The position numbers and the translations under genes were made by a program. The notes below the pieces were generated by a model. That model had not been told where the DNA came from. It did not search any database and saw nothing but the letters and a program-made list of their open reading frames with translations. From Bog-756 sp963812525 (GTDB taxonomy: Bacteria > Actinomycetota > Acidimicrobiia > Acidimicrobiales > RAAP-2), in NCBI GenBank assembly GCA_963812525.1, contig CAWEVL010000010.1, forward strand, positions 62,001 to 126,000: a stretch of DNA of 64,000 nucleotides, read 5' to 3'. Of this stretch, positions 38,133-47,244 are shown in pieces; position 1 is the first letter of the stretch; each line of letters starts with the position of its first letter.

Positions 38133-38622
38133 AGCATCAACAGTCCGGCCTCAGTTGCGGTGCATCGTCCATGTCACAAGCGTTTCATAGGGCGAAGGTC
38201 CCCTCGAACCATGGGTGGTGGCGCCTATCTCTCCTGGTAGTTGACTCCGTGTCTCAGGATTGCCGCAATCAGTCGGGGAGCTTCGCCGGGGAGCTTCGCG
38301 GGGCGAAAGGATACCGTGCGGTCAGTTGCTGACGTTGGTGAACCGCAGGGTCGTTCTGGTGCGGCGCACGATGAGCATCTCTTCCCGGCGGCATGTCCCT
38401 CGTGGGCATGGATCTGGGCCTGAAATACATACACCGGTGATTCGGCCCGACCCGTATTCCCCAAGCAAACTGATCGAGCCGAACGAGTGGCCTGTGGATG
38501 TGAGCGGCACCGACGCTGTGGACCAGCCTCCTCCCCCCGACCAAACTGATGACAGGAGGATCGACGTTGGCCGAGCTGTTTGTCAGTCGAGCCACCACCG
38601 CGGTTGTTGATCCGGAGGTGAC
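38133..38622. other. Intergenic region
   Basis: About 490 bases. A short direct repeat (GGGAGCTTCGC, twice near 38277-38300) is the only pattern noticed. No gene supported. Confidence 0.4.
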
Positions 38623-40281
38623 TTAGGGATTCAACGGGTAGGCGACAGCATTGCCGTAGGTGTAGATGTTTGCTGAAGTATCGAGGAGCCAGTACCCGAA
38701 GCCGCTGGGTGTGCCGGTGATGCCGGTGGCGATGTTCCCACCCAGATCGTGGGCCAACGGGTGCCCGCCGGTGGCGTCGCCAAAGGCATAGACCGAGCCG
38801 TCCTCCGTGGTGATCCAGTACCCGAATCCGTCGGCTGTCGGTGCGATGCCCGTGGCCGGAGTGGCGATGCTGGTGCCCCCCAACGATCCGTCGAATACTG
38901 CGTCCCCGAAGCAGAAGACCCCGCCGTCAGCTGCCAGCATCCGGTAGCCCTGACCATCGACAGTTGCAGCCATAGCGACAATCGGACTGAGGAGCTGGCC
39001 CGGTGCTGAAGCGTAGAACCGGGCGCCGCCGAACGGGTACACCGTCCCTATGGCGTTGAACAGCCAATAGCCGCCACTCGACGGATCGGCGACGATACCC
39101 ATGATGGAGTCGTTCGGATCGTTGACCGATCCGGAGGTGCCGGCGTCACCGAACGGGGTCACGTGGCCCGAGGCATCGACCAGCCAGTACCCCCCGCCGT
39201 CATTGGTAGCGGCGATGCCCACGATGGGTTGCGCCAGCACATCGGCCGAAAGGTCCCCGTGGAAGGTGGCGTCGCCGAAGGTCAGGACCTCCCCGTCGTC
39301 ACCGGCGGCCCAGTAGCCGTGGCCGCTCGGTGTGTGGGCGATGGCCGTGGCGAAGGGGAACAGGGCGGGTGCGACGGCCATGCCCACGATGGGGCTGTTG
39401 AGGTGCATGCCCCCTGTCGATCCAGCGAACTGAGCGTCGCCGTAGGAGAAGATCCCGCCATCGGAGGCCACCAGGAAGTAGCCGCCCCCGTCGTTGGTCG
39501 CCCCCATGCCCACGATGGGCTTGTTGAGGGGGGCACCACCGTGGCTGCCGTGGAAGAGGGCGTCGCCGTAGGCGAAGATGCCCCCATCGGAGGCCACCAA
39601 CCAGTAGCCGCCACCGTCCGGAGCGGCAGACATTCCGACGATGGGCTTGTTGAGTGGACCGCCGCCAGCCGAGCCGTAGAACTGGGCGTCCCCATAGGTG
39701 AAGATTCCTCCGTCAGAGGCCACCAACCAGTAGCCGCCACTATCGGGGGTGGCGGCCATGCCCACGATGGGCTTGTTCAGGGGCGCGCCGCCGTGGCTGC
39801 CGTAGAAGTGGGCGCTGCCGTAGGAGAAGATGCCGCCGTCGGAGGCCACCATCCAGTAGCCGCCACCATCAGAAGCGGCGGCCATGCCCACGATGGGCTT
39901 GTTGAGGGGTGTGCCACCGTGACTGCCGAAGAACTGGGCGTCGCCGTAGGCGAAGATGCCCCCATCAGAGGCCACCAACCAGTAGCCGCCACCGTCCGAA
40001 TCGGCGGCCATGCCCACGATGGGCTTGTTGAGAGGGCCGCCACCTGCGGAGCCTTCGAATTGAGCGTCGCCAAAGGAGAAGATGCCGCCATCCGAGGCCA
40101 CCATCCAGTAGCTGTCGGGACCGTTGTAGATGTGCGCCGGGGTCAGGCCACCCACGGAGTGCCGCAAGGTGTGAGCGGTGGGCCGATCCGTCGCCCCACC
40201 AACAGAGGCCGGGGCCACCGTCCCTAGCACCACCAGCACAGCGGTCATTGCGGTGCCCCACCACCCAAGTCGCGTCCGCAT
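38623..40281 (-). CDS. Secreted protein made almost entirely of twelve 42-residue repeats
   Basis: An exported 552-residue protein. The signal peptide (R-T-R-L-G-W-W-G-T-A-M-T-A-V-L-V-V-L-G) ends near S-V-G-G-A. Twelve repeats follow from about residue 55 to the end. The first six are nearly identical (G-Y-W-L-V-A-S-D-G-G-I-F-A-Y-G-D-A-Q-F, L-N-K-P-I-V-G-M-A-A). The last six are divergent (G-Y-W-L-F-N-A-I-G-T-V-Y-P-F-G-G-A and others). This split, and copy numbers of six in two other proteins, suggests two six-bladed propellers in tandem (inference). GGGAGAGG precedes the ATG at 40281. Function unknown, probably adhesion or matrix. Confidence 0.8.
   Translation of the reverse strand: MRTRLGWWGTAMTAVLVVLGTVAPASVGGATDRPTAHTLRHSVGGLTPAHIYNGPDSYWMVASDGGIFSFGDAQFEGSAGGGPLNKPIVGMAADSDGGGYWLVASDGGIFAYGDAQFFGSHGGTPLNKPIVGMAAASDGGGYWMVASDGGIFSYGSAHFYGSHGGAPLNKPIVGMAATPDSGGYWLVASDGGIFTYGDAQFYGSAGGGPLNKPIVGMSAAPDGGGYWLVASDGGIFAYGDALFHGSHGGAPLNKPIVGMGATNDGGGYFLVASDGGIFSYGDAQFAGSTGGMHLNSPIVGMAVAPALFPFATAIAHTPSGHGYWAAGDDGEVLTFGDATFHGDLSADVLAQPIVGIAATNDGGGYWLVDASGHVTPFGDAGTSGSVNDPNDSIMGIVADPSSGGYWLFNAIGTVYPFGGARFYASAPGQLLSPIVAMAATVDGQGYRMLAADGGVFCFGDAVFDGSLGGTSIATPATGIAPTADGFGYWITTEDGSVYAFGDATGGHPLAHDLGGNIATGITGTPSGFGYWLLDTSANIYTYGNAVAYPLNP
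38640..40120 (-). repeat. Twelve tandem 42-residue repeat units
   Basis: Period about 126 bases. The six N-terminal units are highly similar in DNA, the six C-terminal units only in protein pattern, which indicates recent homogenisation of the first half only. Confidence 0.85.
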
Positions 40282-40695
40282 CAGTACCTCTCCCTCAACT
40301 CGTTGCCCTAGCGCGCAGGGCCCGGGTCTTTGTCGAAGCATTGGCTATCACACGCGTCTCCTGGTTGTGGTGACCTTGCGGACCCAAACACCCCAGATCA
40401 GCGAGCGCTCCTCAATCCTCCCGCGCCGTGTGCGTTAAGGCCACTCCCGGGACCGTCCGCAAGTGCCAGCCAGCGACAGGCCATGACCGCCACTGACCCA
40501 GTTCTGAGGGACCTTCAGTGTCTGGTCGGCTTGATGGACCTTGATCAGCAGGTGGACCCATGACCACCTGGAGCAGATCCATGGGTGTGTGGTGTAAGGC
40601 TTGGAATGTGGGGGCAGTCGCTCAGACTGTCCATCCGTGTTAGGCAGTGAGAGTCGCAACGGCGGCGAAGTATCTCCCAGCGGAGGGAAATTCTT
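40282..40695. other. Intergenic region, divergent
   Basis: About 410 bases between two divergent genes. No feature recognised beyond the presumed promoters. Confidence 0.4.
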
Positions 40696-40959
40696 ATGTT
40701 CGTGACTGTCATTCACCGGATCCATGACCCCCAGGGCTTTGAGGCCGCTGAGGCTAAGGCACTCGAAGCTGGACTTCCTTCACATGTGGCATTGCCGATC
40801 CACGCATCAAACGACGATCACACCTTCGGGATTTGCATCTGGGAAGGTGAGTCGGTCGAAAGCGTCCGAGAAGTGGTTGAAGGCGCGGTCGGACCGTGGG
40901 CGAACAATGAGTACATCGAGATGCACGTGGACGGTCTAATCCCGCAGCTAGCCAACTAA
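40696..40959 (+). CDS. Hypothetical protein (87 aa), possible ferredoxin-like fold
   Basis: Unrecognised 87-residue protein (M-F-V-T-V-I-H-R-I-H-D-P ... F-G-I-C-I-W-E-G-E-S-V-E-S-V-R-E-V-V). The order strand-helix-strand-helix-strand hints at a small alpha/beta ferredoxin-like fold as in stress/antibiotic-monooxygenase-type proteins, but no signature residue is visible. GGAGG lies just upstream and the frame is intact. Confidence 0.55.
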   Translation: MFVTVIHRIHDPQGFEAAEAKALEAGLPSHVALPIHASNDDHTFGICIWEGESVESVREVVEGAVGPWANNEYIEMHVDGLIPQLAN

Positions 40960-41209
40960 TACTCATCTGCCGCCCCGAGTGGGGTGTCGCAGATCGGTCA
41001 GCGGTGGTTTCGACCCTCGGGTAACGGCACACATGCATCACCTCGACACCGCTTGGGGCACCGTGACGTCGCGCCCCAAACCCGGGACCGCAGCACGGCA
41101 GTCCGATTCGGACAGATGCGGAGTTGGGCAATCCTGCGTCTCTGGCTCGGCAGGTCCGCGCTGGAAAGGTCATACTGAGTTGCACTGATGACGATTGAGG
41201 ACGTCTGAC

Positions 41210-41599
41210 ATGGTCAATGCTGACGTTCTAAGCGGAACCGCAAGACTCTTCCAACGGGCGGTTGAGACCCTCGATACTTCTGCTGCCACCGCACTCATGC
41301 GGGAGGATGTTCAACTCTTCAGCCCGGTGCCGCATGCACCATTCGAAGGCCGGGTGATCGTCGCCGCCGTCTTCGACTTTCTGGCAACCGTTACCAGCGA
41401 CCATCGCTTCGTTTCTATGACGTACGGCGAGAAGGAGGCGATCCTCTGTTTCGAAGGCGCTCTCGCCGGACTGGACTGCGAGTGAATCCACCGTGTGCAG
41501 ATCGACGAGGTTGGCAAGATATGGCGAATCACCGACATGGTGCGACCTCCTTCGGCCGTCCTTGCGCTGCAGGCCGCCGCCGTTGGGCGTGCCTCATAG
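41210..41599 (+). pseudogene. SnoaL/NTF2-like gene interrupted by an in-frame TGA
   Basis: The frame reads an NTF2-like protein up to L-A-G-L-D-C-E, then TGA at 41483-41485. It continues without a frame change as I-H-R-V-Q-I-D-E-V-G-K-I-W-R-I-T-D-M-V-R-P-P-S-A, the typical last strands of the family, to a TAG at 41597. The expected residue at the stop is Gly (GGA), so one G-to-T change explains it. The truncated 91-residue product would lack the closing strands of the barrel. Confidence 0.75.
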
Positions 41600-41678
41600 A
41601 TGTTAGGACCGTAATGGCATGGTCCATGGGTAGGTGCAGCCAGGGAAATCAGATCTTGCAGAGGGAGAGGTGCCGGGC

Positions 41679-42110
41679 ATGAGAGGGGAAGAGAACGTGA
41701 AGGTCATTCGCCAACTCGTGTCGGCGTACGCCGCGGCCGACATCGAGGCGATTGACCGGTTGCTCGCCGATGACGTGGTATTCCACGTACCCGGTCGCCA
41801 TCCGCTATCGGGGACCTATGTAGGCAAGTCCCAGGTGTTTGGCTACATGGGGCAGGTAGCCGCCATCAATGACAGTGCGGAAGGAGGATTCGAGATCCAT
41901 TCGGTCACAGGAGACGACGACCACGCCGTTTCTCTTGTCACCGGGACTATTGAACATGATGGTGTGCTCTTGGTTCGGCCGACGGTCCATGTGTTCCACG
42001 TCAACGGGACTCAGGTAACGGAGTTCTGGGAGGCGTCACTCAACCAGCACGCTGAAGATCAGTTCTGGATCAATGCCCTGTCTGAAGGTCCGACCGCAAG
42101 AACGCCGTAG
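41679..42110 (+). CDS. SnoaL/NTF2-like protein
   Basis: A 143-residue NTF2-fold protein: V-K-V-I-R-Q-L-V-S-A-Y-A-A-A-D-I-E-A-I, L-A-D-D-V-V-F-H-V-P-G-R-H-P-L-S-G-T-Y and a late strand V-T-E-F-W-E-A-S. It is the intact neighbour of the interrupted paralogue just upstream and of similar type to the gene at 34252-34674. GAGGGAGAGG precedes the ATG at 41679. Ligand unknown. Confidence 0.75.
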   Translation: MRGEENVKVIRQLVSAYAAADIEAIDRLLADDVVFHVPGRHPLSGTYVGKSQVFGYMGQVAAINDSAEGGFEIHSVTGDDDHAVSLVTGTIEHDGVLLVRPTVHVFHVNGTQVTEFWEASLNQHAEDQFWINALSEGPTARTP

Positions 42111-42970
42111 CTACAATCTCAGTTGTCGAGTTCGTGCCGGTACGGCGCCAGGTTTGAGTGCCCCACATCCGCCGGCTATGCACCGTGCACAGTCCATCAA
42201 CCCAACCTGCAACAGGGCGGCGCCGGGCGCCGGGCGCATTCAGCCCTCGCACGGAGCCAGCCCCGGGTGCACCTCCACCAACGCCGGGATGGCTGCCAGA
42301 CCTGAGAGAGTCTGGACCCGTCCGGTGGCATCGCGGACATGCAGCCTCGGTGGCTCCTCACCGGCGACGATTGCGTAGTCAACGCTATTCATGCTCTTGG
42401 TAGCGGGCGAGGGACCCGGGATCCGGAGTTACACGGTCAGTCACTACATGGTGCGGGATGCGGTGGCGATCGACGCGCTGAGCCGCATCCTGGTCAGCTC
42501 GGTGGCCCTGACATGGCTCAACGGTGTGCCATTTGCCGGCGCATTCCTTGAATTGTCCCGCAGGAACGCCCCAGGCTGACACCCTGTGTTGCGGGCGGCC
42601 CTTCGAGGCCCCGGGTCGGCCCTGGTATCTAGGCCGACCAGATGACCATCCTCCGCCGTTCGGTCATTTGGCCGGCTCGGGGCCTATCGCCCCAAGGCCA
42701 GGTTGACAACAGGCATTGCGCCACCATCCGGGGTTCACTGGACCCGACGAGCTGAGGTCCAGCCGCCTGTGCCCAGAACCCGGCACTATTCGGTCGTTGG
42801 CGTGACTGTGATTGGGACAGAACGGCGTTGCTGACTTATGGTGACCTGTCTGCGTACGGGCATTCCGGCGGACCTTGGTAGTAGCACCCATTGTTCAGCG
42901 GGCTAGCTACCTTGGCGAGTGGCCCCCGAGCCGCGAGAATTACGGGAGGCAAAAGGTTGAGGAGGGGCTG
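42111..42970. other. 860-bp gene-free region
   Basis: No frame shows sustained coding periodicity and I find no RNA or repeat. The last part must carry the promoter of the FtsX-type permease gene. Confidence 0.4.
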
Positions 42971-45394
42971 TTGCGGTCCGTTGCCGTGATTTTTTGGTCG
43001 CAATTTAGACAACGCTGGCGATCCTGGCTGGCCGTGGTGATCCTCGTCAGCCTGGTTGGCGGTGTGGTGCTGGCCGCCGTGGCCGCGGGCCGACGCACGG
43101 AATCGGCGTTTCCTGGATTCGTGGCGGCTCACGGATTCGACGCCGATGTCTACAGCACTCAATTGGCTCCCGAGGTTTCACGGCTCCCCGGGGTCAGCGA
43201 AGTTACCCAGGCCGTGTTTGCCGGCAACGGCCAACCGAAATGTACATGCACTCACCCACTCAACTCCTCGAACTTCGGAGTGGTGGTTGTGCCGAAGCAC
43301 GCACGATCCGTCTCCAGGTTGGTATCGGGACGGTTGCCTGACCCATCGAACCCCCATGAGGTCCTGGCCTCCTACGCACTCCAGAAGGACGAAGGGGTTC
43401 ACTTGGGCACCGAGATTCGTGTTCCGTTCTACTCCCGATCACAACTAGCCGCGTACAACGATGCCGCCGGGCCGCCGCCCGAACCCACTGGCCCGACGGT
43501 GGCCCTTCGAGTGGTGGGATTCGAGGCGACCGAGTTCGAATTCCCTTATGGGTCTGCGCCCAGCTACCTCCTCTACGCATCCCCGGCCTTTGCTCGGAGC
43601 GTGATTCCACGAACGATCACCGACTACCTGTACTTCGTCCAGCTGCGTCATGGCCCGGACGACCTTCCTCGATTCAATGCTGCTGCCAGTGCCTTGCACC
43701 CAACGGTCTTTACTCAAAATGTTGACTCCCAGGTTGCCTCGGTCGAGGCATCGATCCATCCCCAGGCTGTCGGGTGGTGGCTGCTAGCGGTCCTCGCGGC
43801 CTTGGTTGGTCTGGTTGTCATCGGTCAGGCCCTAAATCGTCAGAGCATTGCCGAGAGTGAGGAGTTCCCCACCCTGGTCGCCCTGGGTCTGCAACGCAGA
43901 CAGCTGGTATCGCTCGGTAATGCTCGGAACCTCGTCACTGCGCTGGCCGGTGCCTTCGGAGCAATGGCTCTCGCCACGCTGCTTTCTCCGATTGCTCCGC
44001 TTGGCGAGGCACGGATTGCCGAGAGCTCGACTGGGATCACCCTGGATCCGCTCGTGCTGATACTTGGTGGTGGTTCCATAGTGATAGTTGTGGTTGTCCT
44101 GGGTCTCTGGTCAGCACTTCGGGCCGCTCGCAGAGCCCGGGCCAGCGACCTGATTGTCGAGGTCACCCCGTCGAAAGTAGCCGGTCGCCTCTGGGCGATC
44201 GGTGCACCGCTGAGTGTCGTGATCGGCGTCCGTAACGCGCTCGACCGAAGGACTGGAGGGGCCAGCGTTCCTGTGGGTAGCGCACTGCTTGGCACCATAC
44301 TGGCAGTCATCGCGCTCTGTGGGACGGCGGTCTTCGGCGCCAGTCTGACGCATTTGACGGCCACTCCAAATCTCTACGGCGATCCGTTTCAGCTGAATAT
44401 CTCCAATCCGAATGGAGGAGGGAAGCCGGATCCTGTCCTTTTGAAGAAGGTCGAACGTGATCCAGACGTAGTCGGAGTTACGCAAGGGATAGCCCTGCCG
44501 GCCATCTCGATCAACAAGGTCGTCGTGGGCGCCCTTGCCGGAACGGCGGTTCGAGGAAGGTTCTTGTTCTCTACCGTAGATGGGCACCCTCCAGACGCCG
44601 TTGGTGAGGTTGGCCTTGGCACAACCACGATGCGCCAAACGGGTGCTCATATCGGGTCAATCGTGAGGGTCACGGTGTTGTCACCATCGGGAACGAAACG
44701 GACCGTGCCATTCCGAGTGGTCGCTCAGATGTCGCTTCCCGTGCTCGGGAACGCCGTCAGCCTGGGAAACGGAGCTTTGTTCACTCTGGCTGGTTATGCG
44801 GATGCCGCTTGCCCTGCGGGACCCATGCGAGCCACCTGCCGCGAAAAGGTGGCGGAGTCTACAAACGGAGGGATGCTGGTCGACTTTGTCCCGGGCTCAA
44901 AGGGGGCGACAGCCCTCAACCGCTACCTCGATCGGTACCAATCCATTGCTACCCTAGCCATTACACCGACGTCGCTGATCAACTTTGGCGAGGCGGTCAA
45001 TTTCCCGCTGCTGTTCGGGGCTGTCTTGGCCATCTTCGGAGCGGCGACCCTGCTCCACCTGTTGATGGTGAGTGTGCATCGGCGTCGACGCGAGGTTGGG
45101 CTGCTGAAGATCGTCGGGTTCGTGAACCTGCAGGTTGGCTCGACCGTGGGCTGGCAGGCATCGACGGTTGCCCTCATAGGTATCATCGTCGGCGTTCCAC
45201 TTGGCGTGGTGGTGGGTCGGGCCACGTGGCACTCGTTCGCCATCAATCTCGGAGCCGTTCCAGTGTCGGTGGTCCCTGTGCCATTGATCCTTCTCTTGTC
45301 CGTTGGAGTTCTGATCGTTGCTGTTCTCATCTCCGTAGTTCCCGCTCTTATGGCGATTCGGGCTAAGCCTCGCGATCTCCTGCAGACGTCGTAG
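42971..45394 (+). CDS. FtsX/MacB-type ABC transporter permease, orphan
   Basis: An 807-residue permease with the FtsX layout. Span one near residues 12-35 (W-L-A-V-V-I-L-V-S-L-V-G-G-V-V-L), then a large periplasmic domain. Three spans centre on residues 260-400 (V-G-L-V-V-I-G-Q-A-L-N). A further span and second outer domain follow, and three C-terminal spans end A-L-M-A-I-R-A-K-P-R-D-L-L. Two FtsX modules in one chain are typical of actinobacterial exporters. No ATPase gene adjoins it. Start: TTG at 42971 after GGAGGGG, or GTG at 42986. Confidence 0.8.
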   Translation: MRSVAVIFWSQFRQRWRSWLAVVILVSLVGGVVLAAVAAGRRTESAFPGFVAAHGFDADVYSTQLAPEVSRLPGVSEVTQAVFAGNGQPKCTCTHPLNSSNFGVVVVPKHARSVSRLVSGRLPDPSNPHEVLASYALQKDEGVHLGTEIRVPFYSRSQLAAYNDAAGPPPEPTGPTVALRVVGFEATEFEFPYGSAPSYLLYASPAFARSVIPRTITDYLYFVQLRHGPDDLPRFNAAASALHPTVFTQNVDSQVASVEASIHPQAVGWWLLAVLAALVGLVVIGQALNRQSIAESEEFPTLVALGLQRRQLVSLGNARNLVTALAGAFGAMALATLLSPIAPLGEARIAESSTGITLDPLVLILGGGSIVIVVVVLGLWSALRAARRARASDLIVEVTPSKVAGRLWAIGAPLSVVIGVRNALDRRTGGASVPVGSALLGTILAVIALCGTAVFGASLTHLTATPNLYGDPFQLNISNPNGGGKPDPVLLKKVERDPDVVGVTQGIALPAISINKVVVGALAGTAVRGRFLFSTVDGHPPDAVGEVGLGTTTMRQTGAHIGSIVRVTVLSPSGTKRTVPFRVVAQMSLPVLGNAVSLGNGALFTLAGYADAACPAGPMRATCREKVAESTNGGMLVDFVPGSKGATALNRYLDRYQSIATLAITPTSLINFGEAVNFPLLFGAVLAIFGAATLLHLLMVSVHRRRREVGLLKIVGFVNLQVGSTVGWQASTVALIGIIVGVPLGVVVGRATWHSFAINLGAVPVSVVPVPLILLLSVGVLIVAVLISVVPALMAIRAKPRDLLQTS

Positions 45395-45593
45395 GCACGA
45401 CGGGACCGACACGGTACGCAGCGGCCTTACCTCGATGATGAGGTGGAAAGCTCCCACTGGGTATAAAGGTTCCCCCTGCCTGCCGCCCTGCCCTCCCCGT
45501 TCGGGTGGGCCGCGGCGGAAGGGAAAGCCTTTCGCCGTCAGCTGAAAGCTTGACAGATTCGCGGGTTCAGTGGGCCGCCAAACCTACGACCGG

Positions 45594-46045
45594 CTAATTC
45601 AACCGCGTCCCGCCCATCGACCCCCAGAACTGCGCGCCTCCGAAGGTGAATACCCCACCGTCGCTTGCATCGAGCCAGTAGCCCGATCCAGAGGGGTCGG
45701 AGGCGATACCAACAATGGGCTTATTGAGCGGCCGACCACCCATCGACCCGAAATAGGTGGCGTCGCCGAAGCTGAACACCCCGCCATCGGCGGCGGCTGG
45801 CCAGTACCCGTGACCAGTGGGCGACGCCGCGATGCCGACCATGGCCTGGTTGAGGACCGTGCCCCCCATAGACCCAAGAAACTTGGCATCACCAAAGCGA
45901 ACACCCCGCCGTCTTTTGCCACGAACCAATATCCCTTGCCATCGGGGGTGCTAGCAATACCCACCACTGGCTGGTTGAGACGGATATTGCCGGTCGATCC
46001 GTAGAACTTGGCGTCGCCGAAGGCGAACACCCCGCCGTCTGATGC
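45594..46045 (-). pseudogene. Fragment of a 42-residue-repeat protein
   Basis: About four repeats without signal peptide or N-terminus. The first starts inside a unit at A-S-D-G-G-V-F-A-F-G-D-A-K-F, immediately after group II intron sequence. A shift near 45895 breaks the second repeat. The 3' end (G-G-T-R-L-N then TAG) looks natural. It is the C-terminal remnant of a secreted repeat protein that lost its front part through the neighbouring retroelement. Confidence 0.75.
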
Positions 46046-46605
46046 CATCAAGGGCCCTGTCTGACTCTGCATGGGGGCGGTGAGTCCCGTTCGATGTACA
46101 GGACCCAGCGTTCGTCGGTGTGGTGAGCAACCGCTTTAAACAGATCGTGGGGAACGCTGTCGAAGAAGGCCCGGACGTCGATGTCCAACACCCAGTCCTG
46201 CCTCCAACAGCGCTGACGAGTCACGGCCAGGGCGTCATGGACACCTCGCCCGGGACGATAGCCATAACTGTCACGGTGGAAGATCGGCTCAAGCTCCTAT
46301 TCCGACAGCATCGCTGCTGCGGTCTGGGCAATGCGGTCCACTGTGTTGGGCACCCCTAACACCCTGACCCCGGCCCCATGGTCCTTCGGTATCTCCACCG
46401 CTCGCACCTGCCCGGGTTAGTAGCTCCCCGAACTCATCCGGTTCCACGGCTTGTAGAGGTTGTCCCTCTCGTTGTCTGCAATTCCTTCGATGCCGACGGA
46501 GTCCACGCCCATCGCACCGCCGTTCCCTTGGACCTTCATCCACGCCTCGTAGACGAGGCGCTTTCGAATCTCAAACGACTCACTTCCCAACGGTGATCCG
46601 TCCAT
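46046..46605 (-). pseudogene. Group II intron-encoded reverse transcriptase, truncated with stops
   Basis: LtrA-type sequence reading leftward from the ATG at 46605: E-A-W-M-K-V-Q-G-N-G-G-A-M-G-V-D-S-V, N-L-Y-K-P-W-N-R-M-S-S-G-S-Y, then V-R-A-V-E-I-P-K, V-L-G-V-P-N-T-V-D-R-I-A-Q, D-S-Y-G-Y-R-P-G-R-G, W-V-L-D-I-D-V-R-A-F-F-D-S-V-P (RT block with the first catalytic Asp) and H-T-D-E-R-W-V-L-Y-I-E-R. TAA follows S-G-S-Y and TAG interrupts near 46293. The Y-x-D-D block, maturase and endonuclease parts are missing. It ends by running into repeat-protein sequence. Confidence 0.8.
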
Positions 46606-47244
46606 CAGCTCCTCCGCCGACGGGTTGACCGATGGGTGATCTGGTCTGCCCAGCCCCTTCGCTCCAGCCTCATTGCAGGCCTTCATTACTGCTACGAGCG
46701 GGTCCGCCTCTGTGCCTCGCATCGGTACTCTCCCCCACGTGACCGTGGCCACACTGGGTTCTCCCTCCTGACGGCCAGGGGGCGGGCATCACCCATTTCG
46801 ACTGGCCGTTCGTATCGAGCCGACAGATTCTCCTGTTCCATGCCAGGGCCTGCAACGAGCTCACGCCACCTTTACACCGGACACCACCAGGGCCACGAGC
46901 GGGCAGCTCCCTGGTTCCGGACACGCCGAGAGGGCGCCCTTGTCCCGAGGCAGGCGTGCTGGCCTCGGTCTCGGCCTTCTCCGCAGTCGCTTCCCACCCC
47001 GGCTCTTGACCGACATGACACGGCGGCGGTTTGGGATCTCCGCCTGCACGGCGAACCCGGAGCGCCTACCTCCATCCCTGGCACAGCACGTTTCATGCTG
47101 GCGATCTTCTACATCGTCGTCACTCCTCTTTCAGGACGCACCACGCCCGGATGTGCCGGTCAGCGACGGTTGATAGGCGCCGCCGACCCGGCGGTCGGGG
47201 GCAGTGTCCGTCCCTTTAGCTATCCCGGATCGAGTCCCACGCGT
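46606..47244 (-). other. Probable 5' RNA domains of the group II intron
   Basis: The reverse-transcriptase start is preceded by about 150-600 bases with no gene of their own. The stretch near 46640-46740 resembles the purine-rich linker usually found before LtrA starts in domain IV. I could not place a GTGYG 5' splice boundary or domain V (which would be 3' and is deleted). The left limit is uncertain. Confidence 0.35.

Noticed and set aside
39163..40227. 354-residue plus-strand open frame opposite the twelve-repeat protein
   Set aside because: Shadow frame produced by the repeats; it merely repeats antisense peptides at the same period.
41483..41485. TGA read through as an amino acid (recoding or selenocysteine)
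   Set aside because: No selenocysteine-type context, and other genes use TGA as a stop throughout. A point mutation or base error is simpler.
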